A stretch of 64,000 nt of DNA. Origin: Pseudonocardia alni (lineage in GTDB: Bacteria; Actinomycetota; Actinomycetes; Mycobacteriales; Pseudonocardiaceae). The stretch covers positions 2,914,001 through 2,978,000 of the forward strand of contig NZ_PHUJ01000003.1 in NCBI RefSeq assembly GCF_002813375.1, given 5' to 3'. The position numbers and the translations under genes were made by a program. Numbering within the stretch: position 1 is the stretch's first letter; every line of letters begins with the position of its first letter. Shown here piece after piece: positions 34,327 through 43,543 of the stretch. The notes under the pieces were generated by a model. That model saw only the letters and a list, made by a program, of their open reading frames with translations. It was not told the origin of the DNA and made no database searches.

Positions 34327-35180
34327 CCGAGTTCCTGGCCCGGATCCTCGACCTGTCCGGCACCGGCACGCTGCTGGGCTACCCGTTCGTCCGCAACGCG
34401 CTCATCGCCTGCGCGGTGCTCGGGCTGGTCGCCGGGCTGCTCGCCCCGCTGGTCGTCAGCCGCGGGATGGCCTTCGCCGTGCACGGCACCGCCGAGCTGG
34501 CCTTCACCGGGGCCGCAGCCGGGCTGCTGCTCGGCGTCGCCGTCGGGGTGGGGGCGGTGGTGGGCGCCGTCGTCGCCGCAGTGATCTTCGGTGTGCTGGG
34601 CCTGCGCCAACGCGAGCGGGACTCCGCGATCGGTGTGGTGATGGCGTTCGGGCTCGGCCTGGGCGTGCTGTTCCTGGCCCTCTACGACGGCCGCTCCTCC
34701 AACCGGTTCGGCCTGCTGACCGGCTCCATCGTGTCGGTCGACCAGCAGAACCTGTGGGTGCTGGGGGTCGTCGCCGTCGTCGTGCTCGCGACCCTGGCGC
34801 TGCTCTACCGGCCGCTGCTGTTCGCCAGCACCGACCCCGACGTCGCGCTGGCGCGCGGTGTGCCCGTCCGCGCGCTGACCCTGGTGTTCGGCGTGCTGAT
34901 CGGTCTGGTGACGGCGCTGGCCGTGCCGATCGTCGGGGCGATCCTGGTGCTGTCGGTGCTGATCGTGCCCGGCGCCGCGGCGAACCGGGTCACCGCGAAC
35001 CCGCTGCTGGCGACCGTCCTCGCGATCGTCATCGCGGAGGTCGCGCTGGTCGGCGGGACGATCCTGTCGCTGGCGCCGGGGCTGCCGATCTCGGCCTACG
35101 TGGCGACCATCGGGTTCGTCGCCTACCTGCTCTGCCGGCTGGTGGGCCGGCTGCGCGGCCGGGGCCCGGTCCGCGCCTGA
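34323..35180 (+). CDS. znuB: Zinc ABC transporter permease
   Basis: A 285-aa ABC-3 family membrane protein with about eight helices and the conserved segments VVSRGMAFAVHGTAELAFTG and SVLIVPGAAANRVTANPLLA. It forms the channel for zinc with ZnuA and ZnuC. GTG at 34323 overlaps the znuC stop by 4 bp. A hairpin-rich region follows the stop. Confidence 0.92.
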   Translation: MTEFLARILDLSGTGTLLGYPFVRNALIACAVLGLVAGLLAPLVVSRGMAFAVHGTAELAFTGAAAGLLLGVAVGVGAVVGAVVAAVIFGVLGLRQRERDSAIGVVMAFGLGLGVLFLALYDGRSSNRFGLLTGSIVSVDQQNLWVLGVVAVVVLATLALLYRPLLFASTDPDVALARGVPVRALTLVFGVLIGLVTALAVPIVGAILVLSVLIVPGAAANRVTANPLLATVLAIVIAEVALVGGTILSLAPGLPISAYVATIGFVAYLLCRLVGRLRGRGPVRA

Positions 35181-35195
35181 CCCCCGGGTCCGCCG

Positions 35196-35271
35196 GCGGT
35201 GATCCGCTGTCCGCGCGGTGATCCGCCCGTCGCGTGCGTCCGGACGCGCGCGGGGAGCGGATCACCGCGCG
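35196..35271. terminator. GCGGTGATCCGC repeats forming a long hairpin between convergent genes
   Basis: A 15-bp perfect inverted repeat (CGCGCGGTGATCCGC at 35212-35226, complement at 35257-35271) encloses a loop with GCGTCCGGACGC. A further direct copy of GCGGTGATCCGC lies at 35196-35207. Placed between znuB and the convergent rlmB gene, it is probably a bidirectional terminator, though the repeat also resembles a dispersed palindromic element. Confidence 0.65.
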
Positions 35272-35292
35272 TCGCGGCGATCACGCGTCGGG

Positions 35293-36267
35293 TCAGCGGC
35301 CGACGCGACGGCGGCGGGCCACCTCGGCCAGAACGACGCCGGTGGCGACCGAGGCGTTCAGGGACTCCACGCGACCGGCCAGGGGGATCGAGACGGTCAC
35401 GTCGCAGGTCTCGCGGACCAGCCGGGACAGGCCCTTCCCCTCCGACCCGGTGACGATCACCAGCGGCCCGGAGGCCAGGTCGAAGTCGTCGAGGGAGACG
35501 TCGCCGTCGGCGGCCAGACCGGCGACCATCAGCCCTGCGGAGGCGTACTCCTGCAGGGTGCGGGTCAGGTTCGTCGCGCGCGCGACCGGGACCCGGGCCG
35601 CGGTGCCCGCCGAGGTCCGCCAGGCCACCGCGGTCATGCCCGCGGCGCGCCGCTGCGGCACGACGACGCCGTGCCCGCCGAACGCCCCCACCGACCGGAC
35701 GACCGCACCCAGGTTGCGCGGGTCGGTCACCCCGTCCAGGGCGACGGCCAGTGCCGGGCGCCCGGAGTGCGACGCGGCCTCCAGCACCTCGTCGGGGTGG
35801 GCGTAGGCGTACGGCGGCACCTGCAGGGCGAGGCCCTGGTGCAGCGCTCCCCCGCTGATCCGGTCGAGATCGTTGCGCGGCACCTCCAGGATGGAGATGC
35901 CCCGCTCCGCGGCCAGCGCGACGGCCTCGGTGACGCGGTCGTCGGCGGACATGCCGGTGGCCACCTGCAGCGCCGTCGCCGGTACGCCGGCCCGCAGGCA
36001 CTCGACGACCGGGTTGCGGCCGAGCACGGTCTCCGGGGTCTCCCCGTCACCGCGACGGCCCGCGACCGGGCGTCGGCGCTGCTGCTGGTCCTGGGCGGCG
36101 CGGCGCGCGGCCGCCCTCGCCTTCGGGTGGCCGGGTCGCATCTCGCCGGGCGGGGTCGGGCCCTTGCCCTTCAGTGCGCGCCGGGGCTGGCCGCCGGATC
36201 CGACGACCATGCCCTTCTTGGTGCCTTCCTTACGGATCGCACCGCGGCGCTTGGAATTGCCTGCCAT
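35293..36267 (-). CDS. rlmB: SpoU-type rRNA 2'-O-methyltransferase (RlmB-like)
   Basis: The 324-aa SPOUT enzyme has a basic N-extension (residues 1-75), an RNA-binding substrate domain starting [17 protein letters not shown], and the three SpoU motifs [32 protein letters not shown] and [20 protein letters not shown]. It most likely methylates G2251 of 23S rRNA or a similar site. The frame stays open far upstream across cysS; the ATG at 36267 is where homology begins ([19 protein letters not shown]). It lies 14 nt downstream of cysS, as in mycobacteria. Confidence 0.93.
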   Translation of the reverse strand: MAGNSKRRGAIRKEGTKKGMVVGSGGQPRRALKGKGPTPPGEMRPGHPKARAAARRAAQDQQQRRRPVAGRRGDGETPETVLGRNPVVECLRAGVPATALQVATGMSADDRVTEAVALAAERGISILEVPRNDLDRISGGALHQGLALQVPPYAYAHPDEVLEAASHSGRPALAVALDGVTDPRNLGAVVRSVGAFGGHGVVVPQRRAAGMTAVAWRTSAGTAARVPVARATNLTRTLQEYASAGLMVAGLAADGDVSLDDFDLASGPLVIVTGSEGKGLSRLVRETCDVTVSIPLAGRVESLNASVATGVVLAEVARRRRVGR

Positions 36268-36281
36268 GAGTTCTACGAGTC

Positions 36282-37673
36282 CTAGTTGTCTTTGAGAGTC
36301 CAGGTGGAGCCGTCGGCGCCGTCCTCGACGGCGATCCCGGCGGCGAGCAGCTCGTCGCGGAGCCGGTCCGCGGTGGCGAAGTCGCGCTCGGCGCGCGCGG
36401 CCCGGCGGCGCTCGAGCATCGTCTCCACCAGGGTGCCCAGTGCCTGCCGGGCGGCGTCGCCCGACTCCTCGGCCACGCCGCCGGCTGCCAGCGGGTCCAG
36501 GCCGAGCACCTCGGTCGTCGCACGGACCGCGGACGCGGCCCGCAGCGCGCCGGTGACGTCCCCGGCGTCGAGGGCGGTGTTGCCCTCGCGCACCAGGGTG
36601 TGCACGGTGCCGAGCGCGAGCGGGGTGCCCAGGTCGTCGTCGAGTGCGGCGGTGAACGCGCCGGGCAGCTCCGCCGCGACCTCGGGCAGGCCGTGCCGCT
36701 CGCGCACCCGGTGCACGAACGACTCGATCCGCCGGTACGCGGCGACGGCCTCGTCCAGCGCGGCGTCGGAGTACTCGATCGCCGACCGGTAGTGCGGGCC
36801 GACCAGGTAGTAGCGCAGCTCGGCCGGGCGGACCCGCTCGAGCAGGTTCTCGATCGCCAGGGTGTTCCCCAGCGACTTCGACATCTTCTCCCCGCCCATG
36901 GTCACCCAGGCGTTGTGCAGCCAGAACCGGGCGAACCCGTCCCCGGCCGCGTGACTCTGGGCGCGCTCGTTCTCGTGGTGCGGGAACACCAGGTCCAGGC
37001 CGCCGCCGTGGATGTCGAACTCCGGGCCGAGGTAGGCGGTCGCCATCGCCGAGCACTCCAGGTGCCAGCCGGGACGCCCGTTCCCCCAGGGGGTGGGCCA
37101 GCTGGGCTCGCCGGGCTTGGCGGCCTTCCACAGCGTGAAGTCCAGGGCGTCGCGCTTGGCGCCGCCCTCGCCCTCACCCTGGTGGACGTCGTCGACGCGC
37201 TGACCGGACAGCGCGCCGTAGTCGGGCAGGGTGCGCACGGCGAAGTACACGTCTCCGCCCGCGGCGTAGGCGTGGCCGCGCTCGATCAGCCGCTCGATCA
37301 GCTCGACCATCTGCGTGATGTGCCCGGTCGCCCGGGGCTCCACCGACGGCGGCAGGCAGCCCAGCGCGTCGTACGCGGCGGTGAAGGCCCGCTCGTGCGT
37401 GGCCGCCCACTCCCACCACGGACGGCCCGCGGCCTGCGCCTTGCGCAGGATCTTGTCGTCGATGTCGGTGACGTTGCGGACCAGCGTGACGTCGTACCCG
37501 GACCGGGCCAGCCAGCGGCGCAGCACGTCGTAGTTCAGGCCCGAGCGGACGTGGCCGATGTGCGGCAGGCCCTGCACCGTCGCCCCACAGACGTACATCG
37601 ACACTGCTCCGGCCCGCAGCGGCGTGAACGCACGCTGCTCCCTGGTCGCTGAGTCGAGAAGTCTGAGGCTCAC
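36282..37673 (-). CDS. cysS: Cysteinyl-tRNA synthetase
   Basis: The 463-aa class I synthetase has [18 protein letters not shown] (HIGH motif and zinc ligand Cys), the zinc site [10 protein letters not shown] with [11 protein letters not shown], and the KMSKS loop [16 protein letters not shown]-type C-terminal helical domain follows. GTG at 37673 is 12 nt from TACCCT, so the mRNA appears leaderless; the upstream extension has no homology. Operon with rlmB is conserved in actinobacteria. Confidence 0.96.
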   Translation of the reverse strand: MSLRLLDSATREQRAFTPLRAGAVSMYVCGATVQGLPHIGHVRSGLNYDVLRRWLARSGYDVTLVRNVTDIDDKILRKAQAAGRPWWEWAATHERAFTAAYDALGCLPPSVEPRATGHITQMVELIERLIERGHAYAAGGDVYFAVRTLPDYGALSGQRVDDVHQGEGEGGAKRDALDFTLWKAAKPGEPSWPTPWGNGRPGWHLECSAMATAYLGPEFDIHGGGLDLVFPHHENERAQSHAAGDGFARFWLHNAWVTMGGEKMSKSLGNTLAIENLLERVRPAELRYYLVGPHYRSAIEYSDAALDEAVAAYRRIESFVHRVRERHGLPEVAAELPGAFTAALDDDLGTPLALGTVHTLVREGNTALDAGDVTGALRAASAVRATTEVLGLDPLAAGGVAEESGDAARQALGTLVETMLERRRAARAERDFATADRLRDELLAAGIAVEDGADGSTWTLKDN

Positions 37674-37679
37674 GTCACC

Positions 37680-37685
37680 AGGGTA
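37680..37685 (-). promoter_or_regulatory. -10 element TACCCT, leaderless promoter of cysS
   Basis: TACCCT on the minus strand begins exactly 12 nt before the GTG at 37673. Confidence 0.5.
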
Positions 37686-37740
37686 CGGGCCTCCGATTCG
37701 TCCACTACACGCGCGGTGGGGCTGCGGCAAGGTGTCCGGC

Positions 37741-38160
37741 ATGGCTGTTCAGCGGATGTACCCGCGGCTGGTCGTGCACGACGCCGACGCCGCGATCGAC
37801 TTCTACCGCGCCGTGTTCGGCGCGGAGCTCGTGGAGCGCTACACCGGCGGCTCCGGCGCCGTGGTGCACGCCCTGCTGCGGGCCGGCGGCGCGGAGTGGG
37901 CCGTCAAGGACGGCGACGACGTCGACCCCCCGCCGTCGGGGCCCGGCGGGGTGATCCTGGCCCTGGAGGTCGACGACCCGGACGCGGTCGCCACGGCGAT
38001 GGTGGAGCACGGCGGCCGGGTGCTGTTCCCGGTGACCGACCACGACTACGGGCAGCGCGGCGGCCGGCTCACCGACCCGTTCGGCCACGCCTGGATGGTG
38101 GCGGCCCACGCCGACGACCTCACCCCGGAGCAGATCCAGGAACGGACCGGGCGTCTCTAG
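37741..38160 (+). CDS. VOC family (glyoxalase/bleomycin-resistance fold) protein
   Basis: A 139-aa protein with two betaalphabetabetabeta units: [21 protein letters not shown] at the N terminus and [20 protein letters not shown], then [19 protein letters not shown]. It is close to PhnB/YdhR-like VOC proteins; metal use and substrate are unknown. Its TAG stop shares bases with the ispF stop on the opposite strand (CTAG at 38157-38160), leaving no room for a terminator. Confidence 0.88.
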   Translation: MAVQRMYPRLVVHDADAAIDFYRAVFGAELVERYTGGSGAVVHALLRAGGAEWAVKDGDDVDPPPSGPGGVILALEVDDPDAVATAMVEHGGRVLFPVTDHDYGQRGGRLTDPFGHAWMVAAHADDLTPEQIQERTGRL

Positions 38161-38624
38161 CCCGCGGGCAGCAACAGCGCCGTCGCGACGGAGGCGCGGC
38201 CCTCGCCGCGCCCGGTCAGCCCCAGCCCGTCGGTCGTCGTACCGGACACCGACACCGGGCCGCCCACCACCTCCGAGAGCACCCGTTCGGCCTCGGCCCG
38301 GCGCTTCCCGATCTTCGGGTCGTTCCCGATCACCTGGACGGCGGCGTTGCCGACGGTCCAGCCGTCGCGGGTGAGCAGGCGGCGGACCTCGGCGAGCAGG
38401 GTCGCCCCGCTCGCACCCGTCCACTCCGGACGGCCGGTGCCGAACACCGCGCCCAGGTCGCCCAGCCCCGCCGCGGACAGCAGGGCGTCGCACAGCGCGT
38501 GTGCGGCGACGTCGCCGTCGGAGTGCCCGGCGCAGCCGTCGGCCCCGGGCCACAGCAGACCCGCGACCCAGCAGTCGCGGCCCGGCTCGACCGGGTGCAC
38601 GTCGGTACCGATCCCGACCCTCAT
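38157..38624 (-). CDS. ispF: 2-C-methyl-D-erythritol 2,4-cyclodiphosphate synthase
   Basis: The 155-aa MEP-pathway enzyme has [12 protein letters not shown] (metal ligands Asp8 and His10), [20 protein letters not shown] with the third metal-binding His, and [14 protein letters not shown] at the C terminus. It forms the cyclic diphosphate of methylerythritol with release of CMP. ATG at 38624 overlaps the ispD stop by 4 bp. Order carD-ispD-ispF is conserved in actinobacteria. Confidence 0.96.
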   Translation of the reverse strand: MRVGIGTDVHPVEPGRDCWVAGLLWPGADGCAGHSDGDVAAHALCDALLSAAGLGDLGAVFGTGRPEWTGASGATLLAEVRRLLTRDGWTVGNAAVQVIGNDPKIGKRRAEAERVLSEVVGGPVSVSGTTTDGLGLTGRGEGRASVATALLLPAG

Positions 38625-39337
38625 GCGTGTTCCTCGTGCTCGGTGACGCGGCCCGCCCCGGCGAGCAGCAGTTCGGCGATGCGCAGGTCCCACGCGGTGG
38701 TGATCTTGAACGCGCGCGGGTCCCCGGCGACGGTGGTGACCGGGTCGCCGAGCGCCTCGACCAGCCCGGCGTCGTCAGTACGGGGGTCGGGTGTTCCCGC
38801 GTGGGCGCGGCGCAGGTCGGCCGCGCGGAACCCCTGCGGCGTCTGCACCGCACGCAGCTCGGAGCGGTCCACGGTGGACACGACGGTCCCGGCGCCGTCG
38901 ACCCGTTTGACCGTGTCGGCCACAGGGAGCACCGGGATCACCGCGGGCGCGCCCGCGCGCACGGCGTCGACCACCCGGCGGACGACGTCGGGTGGGGTGA
39001 GCGGGCGCGCGGCGTCGTGCACCAGCACGACCTCGGCGTCCGTCCCGGTCGCAGCGAGACCCGCCGCGACGGAGGCGGTGCGGTCGGCACCACCGGCGAC
39101 GACGGTCGCCGGGCGTCCGGGCAGGATGGCGGCGGCGGCGTCCACCTGGTCCGCGGGGACGACGACCACCACGTGCCCGACGACGTCGGACGCGAGAAGG
39201 CCGTCGACCGCGCGTACCAGCATGGGAACCCCGGCCAGTCCGACGAACGCCTTGGGCGCACCTGCACCCAGACGCACCCCGGAACCGGCTGCGGGAAGCA
39301 CCGCGACGACACCCGCCCCGGAGGACGGTCCGTGCAC
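38621..39337 (-). CDS. ispD: 2-C-methyl-D-erythritol 4-phosphate cytidylyltransferase
   Basis: A 238-aa nucleotidyltransferase with the CTP-binding N terminus [18 protein letters not shown], the metal-binding Asp in [15 protein letters not shown] and the conserved [15 protein letters not shown]. It couples CTP to MEP in isoprenoid synthesis. GTG at 39337 lies 5 nt after the carD stop, indicating co-expression of the RNA-polymerase-binding regulator with the pathway. Confidence 0.95.
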   Translation of the reverse strand: MHGPSSGAGVVAVLPAAGSGVRLGAGAPKAFVGLAGVPMLVRAVDGLLASDVVGHVVVVVPADQVDAAAAILPGRPATVVAGGADRTASVAAGLAATGTDAEVVLVHDAARPLTPPDVVRRVVDAVRAGAPAVIPVLPVADTVKRVDGAGTVVSTVDRSELRAVQTPQGFRAADLRRAHAGTPDPRTDDAGLVEALGDPVTTVAGDPRAFKITTAWDLRIAELLLAGAGRVTEHEEHA

Positions 39338-39342
39338 GCCGG

Positions 39343-39834
39343 TCAGGCGTTCGCGGTGGCGAGCACCTCGTCGAGCAGGACCTCGGCCCGCTCCTCGTCG
39401 GTGCCCTCGGCCAGCGCGAGCTCGCTGACCAGTATCTGCCTCGCCTTGGCCAGCATCCGCTTCTCACCGGCGGACAGGCCCCGGTCCTTCTCCCGCCGCC
39501 AGAGGTCGCGGACGACCTCGGCGACCTTGTTCACGTCACCGGACGTGAGCTTCTCCCAGTTCGCCTTGTACCGGCGCGACCAGTTCGTGGGCTCCTCGGT
39601 GTGCGGCGCGCGCAACACCTCGAAGACCCGATCCAGCCCCTCCTGGCCCACGACGTCACGCACACCGACCACCTCGACGTTGTCGGCGGGGATGCGCACC
39701 GTCAGATCGCCCTGCTGGACCTTCAGGACGAGGTACTGCACTTCCTCGCCCTTGATCGTCCGGGTCTCGATCGCCTCGATGAGCGCGGCACCGTGGTGCG
39801 GGTAGACGACGGTCTCTCCGACCTTGAAAACCAT
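39343..39834 (-). CDS. carD: CarD family transcriptional regulator
   Basis: The 163-aa protein binds the RNA polymerase beta subunit through its N-terminal Tudor-like domain ([20 protein letters not shown]) and DNA upstream of -10 with its C-terminal helical domain ([20 protein letters not shown], then [16 protein letters not shown]). It stabilises the open complex and is essential in mycobacteria. AGAGGAC precedes the ATG. Length equals the mycobacterial protein. Confidence 0.97.
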   Translation of the reverse strand: MVFKVGETVVYPHHGAALIEAIETRTIKGEEVQYLVLKVQQGDLTVRIPADNVEVVGVRDVVGQEGLDRVFEVLRAPHTEEPTNWSRRYKANWEKLTSGDVNKVAEVVRDLWRREKDRGLSAGEKRMLAKARQILVSELALAEGTDEERAEVLLDEVLATANA

Positions 39835-40178
39835 GTGTCCTCTGGCCCCTTTCGCTGAGTCCAGATTAACACGTCGCCCGGGCGGGACGGTGACCGGCTT
39901 TCACCGTCGTCGCAGGTCAGGGGGTTGACAACAGCGGAGGAACGTGTTCCCCGCGGGCGTGGCGCCCATCCGGACCGGCCCGGCCGCGTGCCGGTCGCCG
40001 CCGCGTCACGTCCCGGACCACCGGGTCTGCCGCCCCACCGTCCGGCGGGGACGCGGTCGTCACACCCGGGTGCCCGACCGCGCAACGCGCCGGAGCGCGC
40101 GACTAGGCTGCCTCCCGACAGACCCAGCATGTGCGCCGGGGGCACTTCGGGGCACCGGCAAGGAAGGACACGACGACC
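39835..40178. promoter_or_regulatory. Divergent carD/lpqE promoter region
   Basis: For carD a TAATCT -10 lies on the minus strand at 39868-39863, 34 nt before the ATG. For lpqE a TAGGCT -10 lies at 40104-40109, 70 nt before the GTG. A GGAAC-GT-GTTCC palindrome (39939-39950) follows a TTGACA at 39925-39930; it could be an operator. No coding frame is convincing in this 344-bp gap. Confidence 0.5.
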
Positions 40179-40916
40179 GTGAGCCGCACCCGCCGTCCCG
40201 CCCGGACCCTGGCCGGGGTCGCCGGCGCCGTCGCCCTGACCGGCCTGCTGATCAGCGGCTGTGGAGCCGGGCAGATCGCGCAGACCGCAGAGCAGGTCGC
40301 CGCCGTCAACGGCGCCAACGCCACGGTCGGCTCGGTCGACCTGCGTGACGTCCAGGTCGCCTACCCGACCACGCCCGCGGGCCCGGACGCGCTCTACCGC
40401 CAGGGCGGCGCCGCACCGCTCGTCGCCACCCTGGTCAACACCGGCTCGGTCGCCGACCGTCTGGTGTCGGTCACCTCGCCGGCCGCCGCGTCGGTGCAGA
40501 TCCAGGGCGACGCGACCATGCCGCAGGACATCGCGCTGGTCTCGCCGGGCAACCTGCAGCTGACCCCGACCAACGCCAAGCGCGTGCAGCTCGTCGCCGA
40601 GGGCCTGACCCGTCCGGTCCCGGCCGGCGCGCAGGTCCCGATGACGTTCGTGTTCGAGAAGGCCGGCTCGGTGACCCTCACCGTCCCGACCGGCGTGCCG
40701 ACCGTCGAGGGTTCCCCGGGGCACGCCCCGGAGCGCGCGTCGTTCGCCGACGGCGAGGAGGGCGCCAACGGCGCCGAGACCGGCGTCAACTCCGAGACCG
40801 GCGGTCAGGCCGAGGCCCCGTCGGTGGACCAGCCGAACCCGGTCCCGGCCGGTGAGGGCGCCGAGGTCGCGCCCGGCAACGAGGGCAGCGGCGCCGGTGG
40901 CGCCGCCGGCAACTGA
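40179..40916 (+). CDS. lpqE: LpqE-like lipoprotein
   Basis: The 245-aa protein has a lipoprotein signal (VAGAVALTGLLISGCGAG, lipobox ISGC), a beta-rich domain beginning ANATVGSVDLRDVQVAYP, and an acidic Gly/Ala/Glu-rich tail. It matches in content and position the mycobacterial LpqE between carD and radA. The family fold resembles copper-chaperone-like immunoglobulin domains, but the Met/His copper ligands are not evident. The GTG at 40179 follows AGGAAGGA. Its stop overlaps a CTG that appears to start radA. Confidence 0.85.
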   Translation: MSRTRRPARTLAGVAGAVALTGLLISGCGAGQIAQTAEQVAAVNGANATVGSVDLRDVQVAYPTTPAGPDALYRQGGAAPLVATLVNTGSVADRLVSVTSPAAASVQIQGDATMPQDIALVSPGNLQLTPTNAKRVQLVAEGLTRPVPAGAQVPMTFVFEKAGSVTLTVPTGVPTVEGSPGHAPERASFADGEEGANGAETGVNSETGGQAEAPSVDQPNPVPAGEGAEVAPGNEGSGAGGAAGN

Positions 40917-42292
40917 CCCCCCGGTCCCGCGCCGCCCGCTCGGGCGGCTACCGCTGCACCGAGTGCGACCACCGCACGGCGCAGTGGGTGGGGCGCTGTC
41001 CGGGCTGCCAGGCCTGGGGGTCGCTCGAGCAGGTCGAGCCGGTGCGCACCGGCGGGGGCGGCCGGACCGTCGTCGCCGGGGCGCCCAGCACCCCGGCCCG
41101 GCGGATCGCCGAGGTGGAGCTGGACTCCGCCCGGGCCCGGCCGACCGGCGTCGACGAGCTGGACCGGGTCCTCGGTGGCGGGCTCGTCCCGGGCGCGGTG
41201 GTGCTGCTGGCCGGTGAGCCGGGCGTCGGCAAGTCCACGCTGCTCCTGGAGGTCGCCGCACAGGCCGCGGCCCGGTCCCGGGTCCTCTACGTCTCCGGTG
41301 AGGAGTCCGCGGGCCAGGTCCGGTTGCGGGCCGAGCGCACCGGCGGCGTCCACGACGAGCTCTACCTCGCCGCCGAGTCCGACCTCGAGTCGGTGCTCGG
41401 CCATGTCGACGCGCTGCGGCCGTCGCTGCTGGTGGTGGACTCGATCCAGACCATGTCCACCGCCTCGGTCGACGGCAGCCCCGGCGGGGTGACCCAGACC
41501 CGCGCCGTCACCGTGGGGCTGACCGCGCTGGCGAAGGAACGCGGCCTGGCCGTGCTGCTCGTCGGCCACGTCACCAAGGACGGCGGCATCGCGGGCCCGC
41601 GGGTGCTGGAGCACCTGGTCGACGTGGTGCTGCACTTCGAGGGCGACAAGCACTCGGCGCTGCGGATGGTCCGCGGGGTGAAGAACCGGTTCGGTCCGGC
41701 CGACGAGGTCGGCTGCTTCGAGCTGCGCGACTCCGGCATCGTCGGTCTCGCCGACCCCTCGGGGCTGTTCCTCGGCCGGTTCGGCCAAGGCGCCGACACG
41801 GTGCAGCCGGGGACCGCGGTGACCGTCGTGATGGACGGGCGACGGCCACTGCTGGCCGAGGTGCAGGCGCTCGTCGCAGGGGCGAACATCCCGAGCCCGC
41901 GCCGTGCGGTGACCGGGCTGGACTCGTCGCGGGTGCCGATGCTGCTCGCCGTCGTCGAACGGCGGGGCGGGCTCAAGCTGCACGACGCCGAGGTCTACAC
42001 CGCCACCGTCGGCGGGATGCGGATCACCGAGCCCGCGGCCGACCTCGCCATCGCGCTGGCGGTCGTCTCGGCGAAGCGGGACGCGGCGCTGCCCGCGGAC
42101 CTCGTCGTGCTGGGCGAGCTCGGGCTGGCCGGCGAGCTGCGCCGGGTGCACGGGGTCGACCGGCGCCTCGCGGAGGCCGCACGGCTGGGCTTCACCCGGG
42201 CGATCGTCCCCACCGGGGCCGAGGTCGGGCGGACCGGGATGCAGATCACCGAGGCGTCGTCGCTGCGCGAGATCATGGCCCGCATCCGCTGA
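40913..42292 (+). CDS. radA: DNA repair protein RadA (Sms), probable CTG start
   Basis: RadA is a RecA-like branch-migration helicase. Visible are the zinc finger YRCTECDHRTAQWVGRCPGC, Walker A AGEPGVGKSTLLLEV, the RadA motif KNRFGPADEVG and a Lon-like C-terminal domain (LKLHDAEVYTATVGGMRITE). The first two zinc cysteines lie upstream of the first usual start codon (GTG 40988), and the frame has no ATG, GTG or TTG back to its stop at 40853. CTG at 40913 overlaps the lpqE stop as CTGA and restores the whole finger, giving 459 aa. With GTG 40988 the finger would be destroyed. Confidence 0.85.
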   Translation: MTPRSRAARSGGYRCTECDHRTAQWVGRCPGCQAWGSLEQVEPVRTGGGGRTVVAGAPSTPARRIAEVELDSARARPTGVDELDRVLGGGLVPGAVVLLAGEPGVGKSTLLLEVAAQAAARSRVLYVSGEESAGQVRLRAERTGGVHDELYLAAESDLESVLGHVDALRPSLLVVDSIQTMSTASVDGSPGGVTQTRAVTVGLTALAKERGLAVLLVGHVTKDGGIAGPRVLEHLVDVVLHFEGDKHSALRMVRGVKNRFGPADEVGCFELRDSGIVGLADPSGLFLGRFGQGADTVQPGTAVTVVMDGRRPLLAEVQALVAGANIPSPRRAVTGLDSSRVPMLLAVVERRGGLKLHDAEVYTATVGGMRITEPAADLAIALAVVSAKRDAALPADLVVLGELGLAGELRRVHGVDRRLAEAARLGFTRAIVPTGAEVGRTGMQITEASSLREIMARIR

Positions 42293-42295
42293 GCC

Positions 42296-43132
42296 TCAGC
42301 TCATGAGCAGCGGGGCGGGCTCGCTCACGACCCGGTCGAGCCGGGCCAGCACCCGGTAGCCCCCCGGGCCCACCCGGGTGCGCTCGCCCGCACAGCCGGG
42401 CTCCGAGGCGAGCCCGGTCCAGGTCACGGCGAAGGCCACCGGCTGGCCGGGCACCAGGGTGCGCAGGTCGTCCGACGACGGGTTGGAGCAGTCGTTGGAC
42501 GACCAGAGCTTGGTCGCCCCGTCGCCGCTCCAGACGGCGATCTCCTGCTGGGCGCCGTCGAGGTCGCGCACGCAGGGCTGGCCGGAGACGTTGGTGACGA
42601 CCAGCCGCAGCTCGGGCCGCGCGCCGGAGGGGTAGGTCGGCTGCCCGGTCTCGGCGCGCACCTCGATCATCGCGTCGGTGCAGGGCACCGGACCGGTCGG
42701 CGGGGAGGGTGCGGCCTGCGGCACCTGGACGGACGGGCGTGGTGTGTCGTCGGGGCGGACCGTCTCGTCCGCCGGGCCCGCGTTCGGGGTCGCGGGCCCG
42801 GCGGACGTCCCCGTCGCGGCGGCCGGCGGGGGTCCGGGCACGGCGGGGTCGGGGAGCGGCACGGACGCGGGTGTCCCCGTCCCCGGGGCTGGGGATGCCG
42901 GGGACGGGGACCCCGGGGGCGCCGCGGGTGCGGCCGTCCCTGTGTCCGGTGTGGTCTGCGACGACTGGGAGGTCGTCCGTGCGGCCGTCCCGGCGGGCTC
43001 GTCGGAGCCCCGTGGGATCAGCAGCCAGGTGGTGAGCCACAGCAGCGCGAAGAGCGCGAGCAGCGCGACGCCGACCGCGCACGCGCGCCGACGCCAGTAG
43101 ACCGACGCCGGCAGGGGACCCACCGGGTGCAT
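42296..43132 (-). CDS. Membrane-anchored protein with Pro/Thr/Ala-rich linker (Rv3587c-like)
   Basis: The 278-aa protein has a short cytoplasmic N terminus, one transmembrane helix (residues 18-38), a low-complexity linker rich in Pro, Thr, Ala and Gly (45-140) and an extracytoplasmic beta-rich domain with four to five cysteines (PCTDAMIEV, GQPCVRDLDG, SNDCSNPSS, SEPGCAGERT) probably forming disulfides. Position between radA and mutY matches mycobacterial Rv3587c. Function unknown. TACCGT 13 nt before the ATG suggests a leaderless mRNA. Confidence 0.8.
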   Translation of the reverse strand: MHPVGPLPASVYWRRRACAVGVALLALFALLWLTTWLLIPRGSDEPAGTAARTTSQSSQTTPDTGTAAPAAPPGSPSPASPAPGTGTPASVPLPDPAVPGPPPAAATGTSAGPATPNAGPADETVRPDDTPRPSVQVPQAAPSPPTGPVPCTDAMIEVRAETGQPTYPSGARPELRLVVTNVSGQPCVRDLDGAQQEIAVWSGDGATKLWSSNDCSNPSSDDLRTLVPGQPVAFAVTWTGLASEPGCAGERTRVGPGGYRVLARLDRVVSEPAPLLMS

Positions 43133-43543
43133 GTCACCGACGGTAGATCTCCGGTTACACGAAGTCGCCGCCGCCGCGCCGGGAACGGACATGTCCGGCG
43201 AGGTCCACCCGGCGGGGCGACCCGCGCGTCCCGACCGGGTGAGTGCAGTGGCGGAACGGCCGCCCGCGCGCCCCCGGGCCGGCCCGGACGGGGTCGACGA
43301 CCCGGATCGCCCGACCCCCGGGCGAGTGGCGCACCGACCCGCGGTGACCGGCGTCGTCCGGTGACAGGGCCCGCCCGGTCACCCGCGGACGGGAACCACC
43401 CCGGTCGTGGCGCGCGCCCCGGTGGCGGGCGCGGTAGGGACCGTGATCCACGGGACGGCCGCGGGCGACGCCGACGGTGCCCGGTCCGTGATCACGGCGG
43501 GGCCGTCGCCGGGGGCCCGGCCGGGGCGCGGGACACTGGGACG
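43133..43543. other. Gene-free 411-bp gap with CCGTGATC palindromes
   Basis: No frame looks coding. TACCGT (43145-43140, minus) is the likely -10 of the Rv3587c-like gene. CCGTGATCCACGG (43441-43453) and the perfect palindrome CCGTGATCACGG (43486-43497) are 45 bp apart upstream of mutY. GACACT at 43532-43537 begins 12 nt before the mutY GTG. In mycobacteria a carbonic anhydrase gene occupies this place; no trace of it is visible. Confidence 0.45.

Noticed and set aside
35196..35271. Short CRISPR-like array at the GCGGTGATCCGC repeats
   Set aside because: There are only three short units, one is inverted, spacing is irregular and no cas gene is in the window.
43131..43364. A 77-codon plus-strand frame between the Rv3587c-like gene and mutY
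   Set aside because: Pro/Arg-rich with no start signal; also checked for a carbonic anhydrase remnant and saw none.
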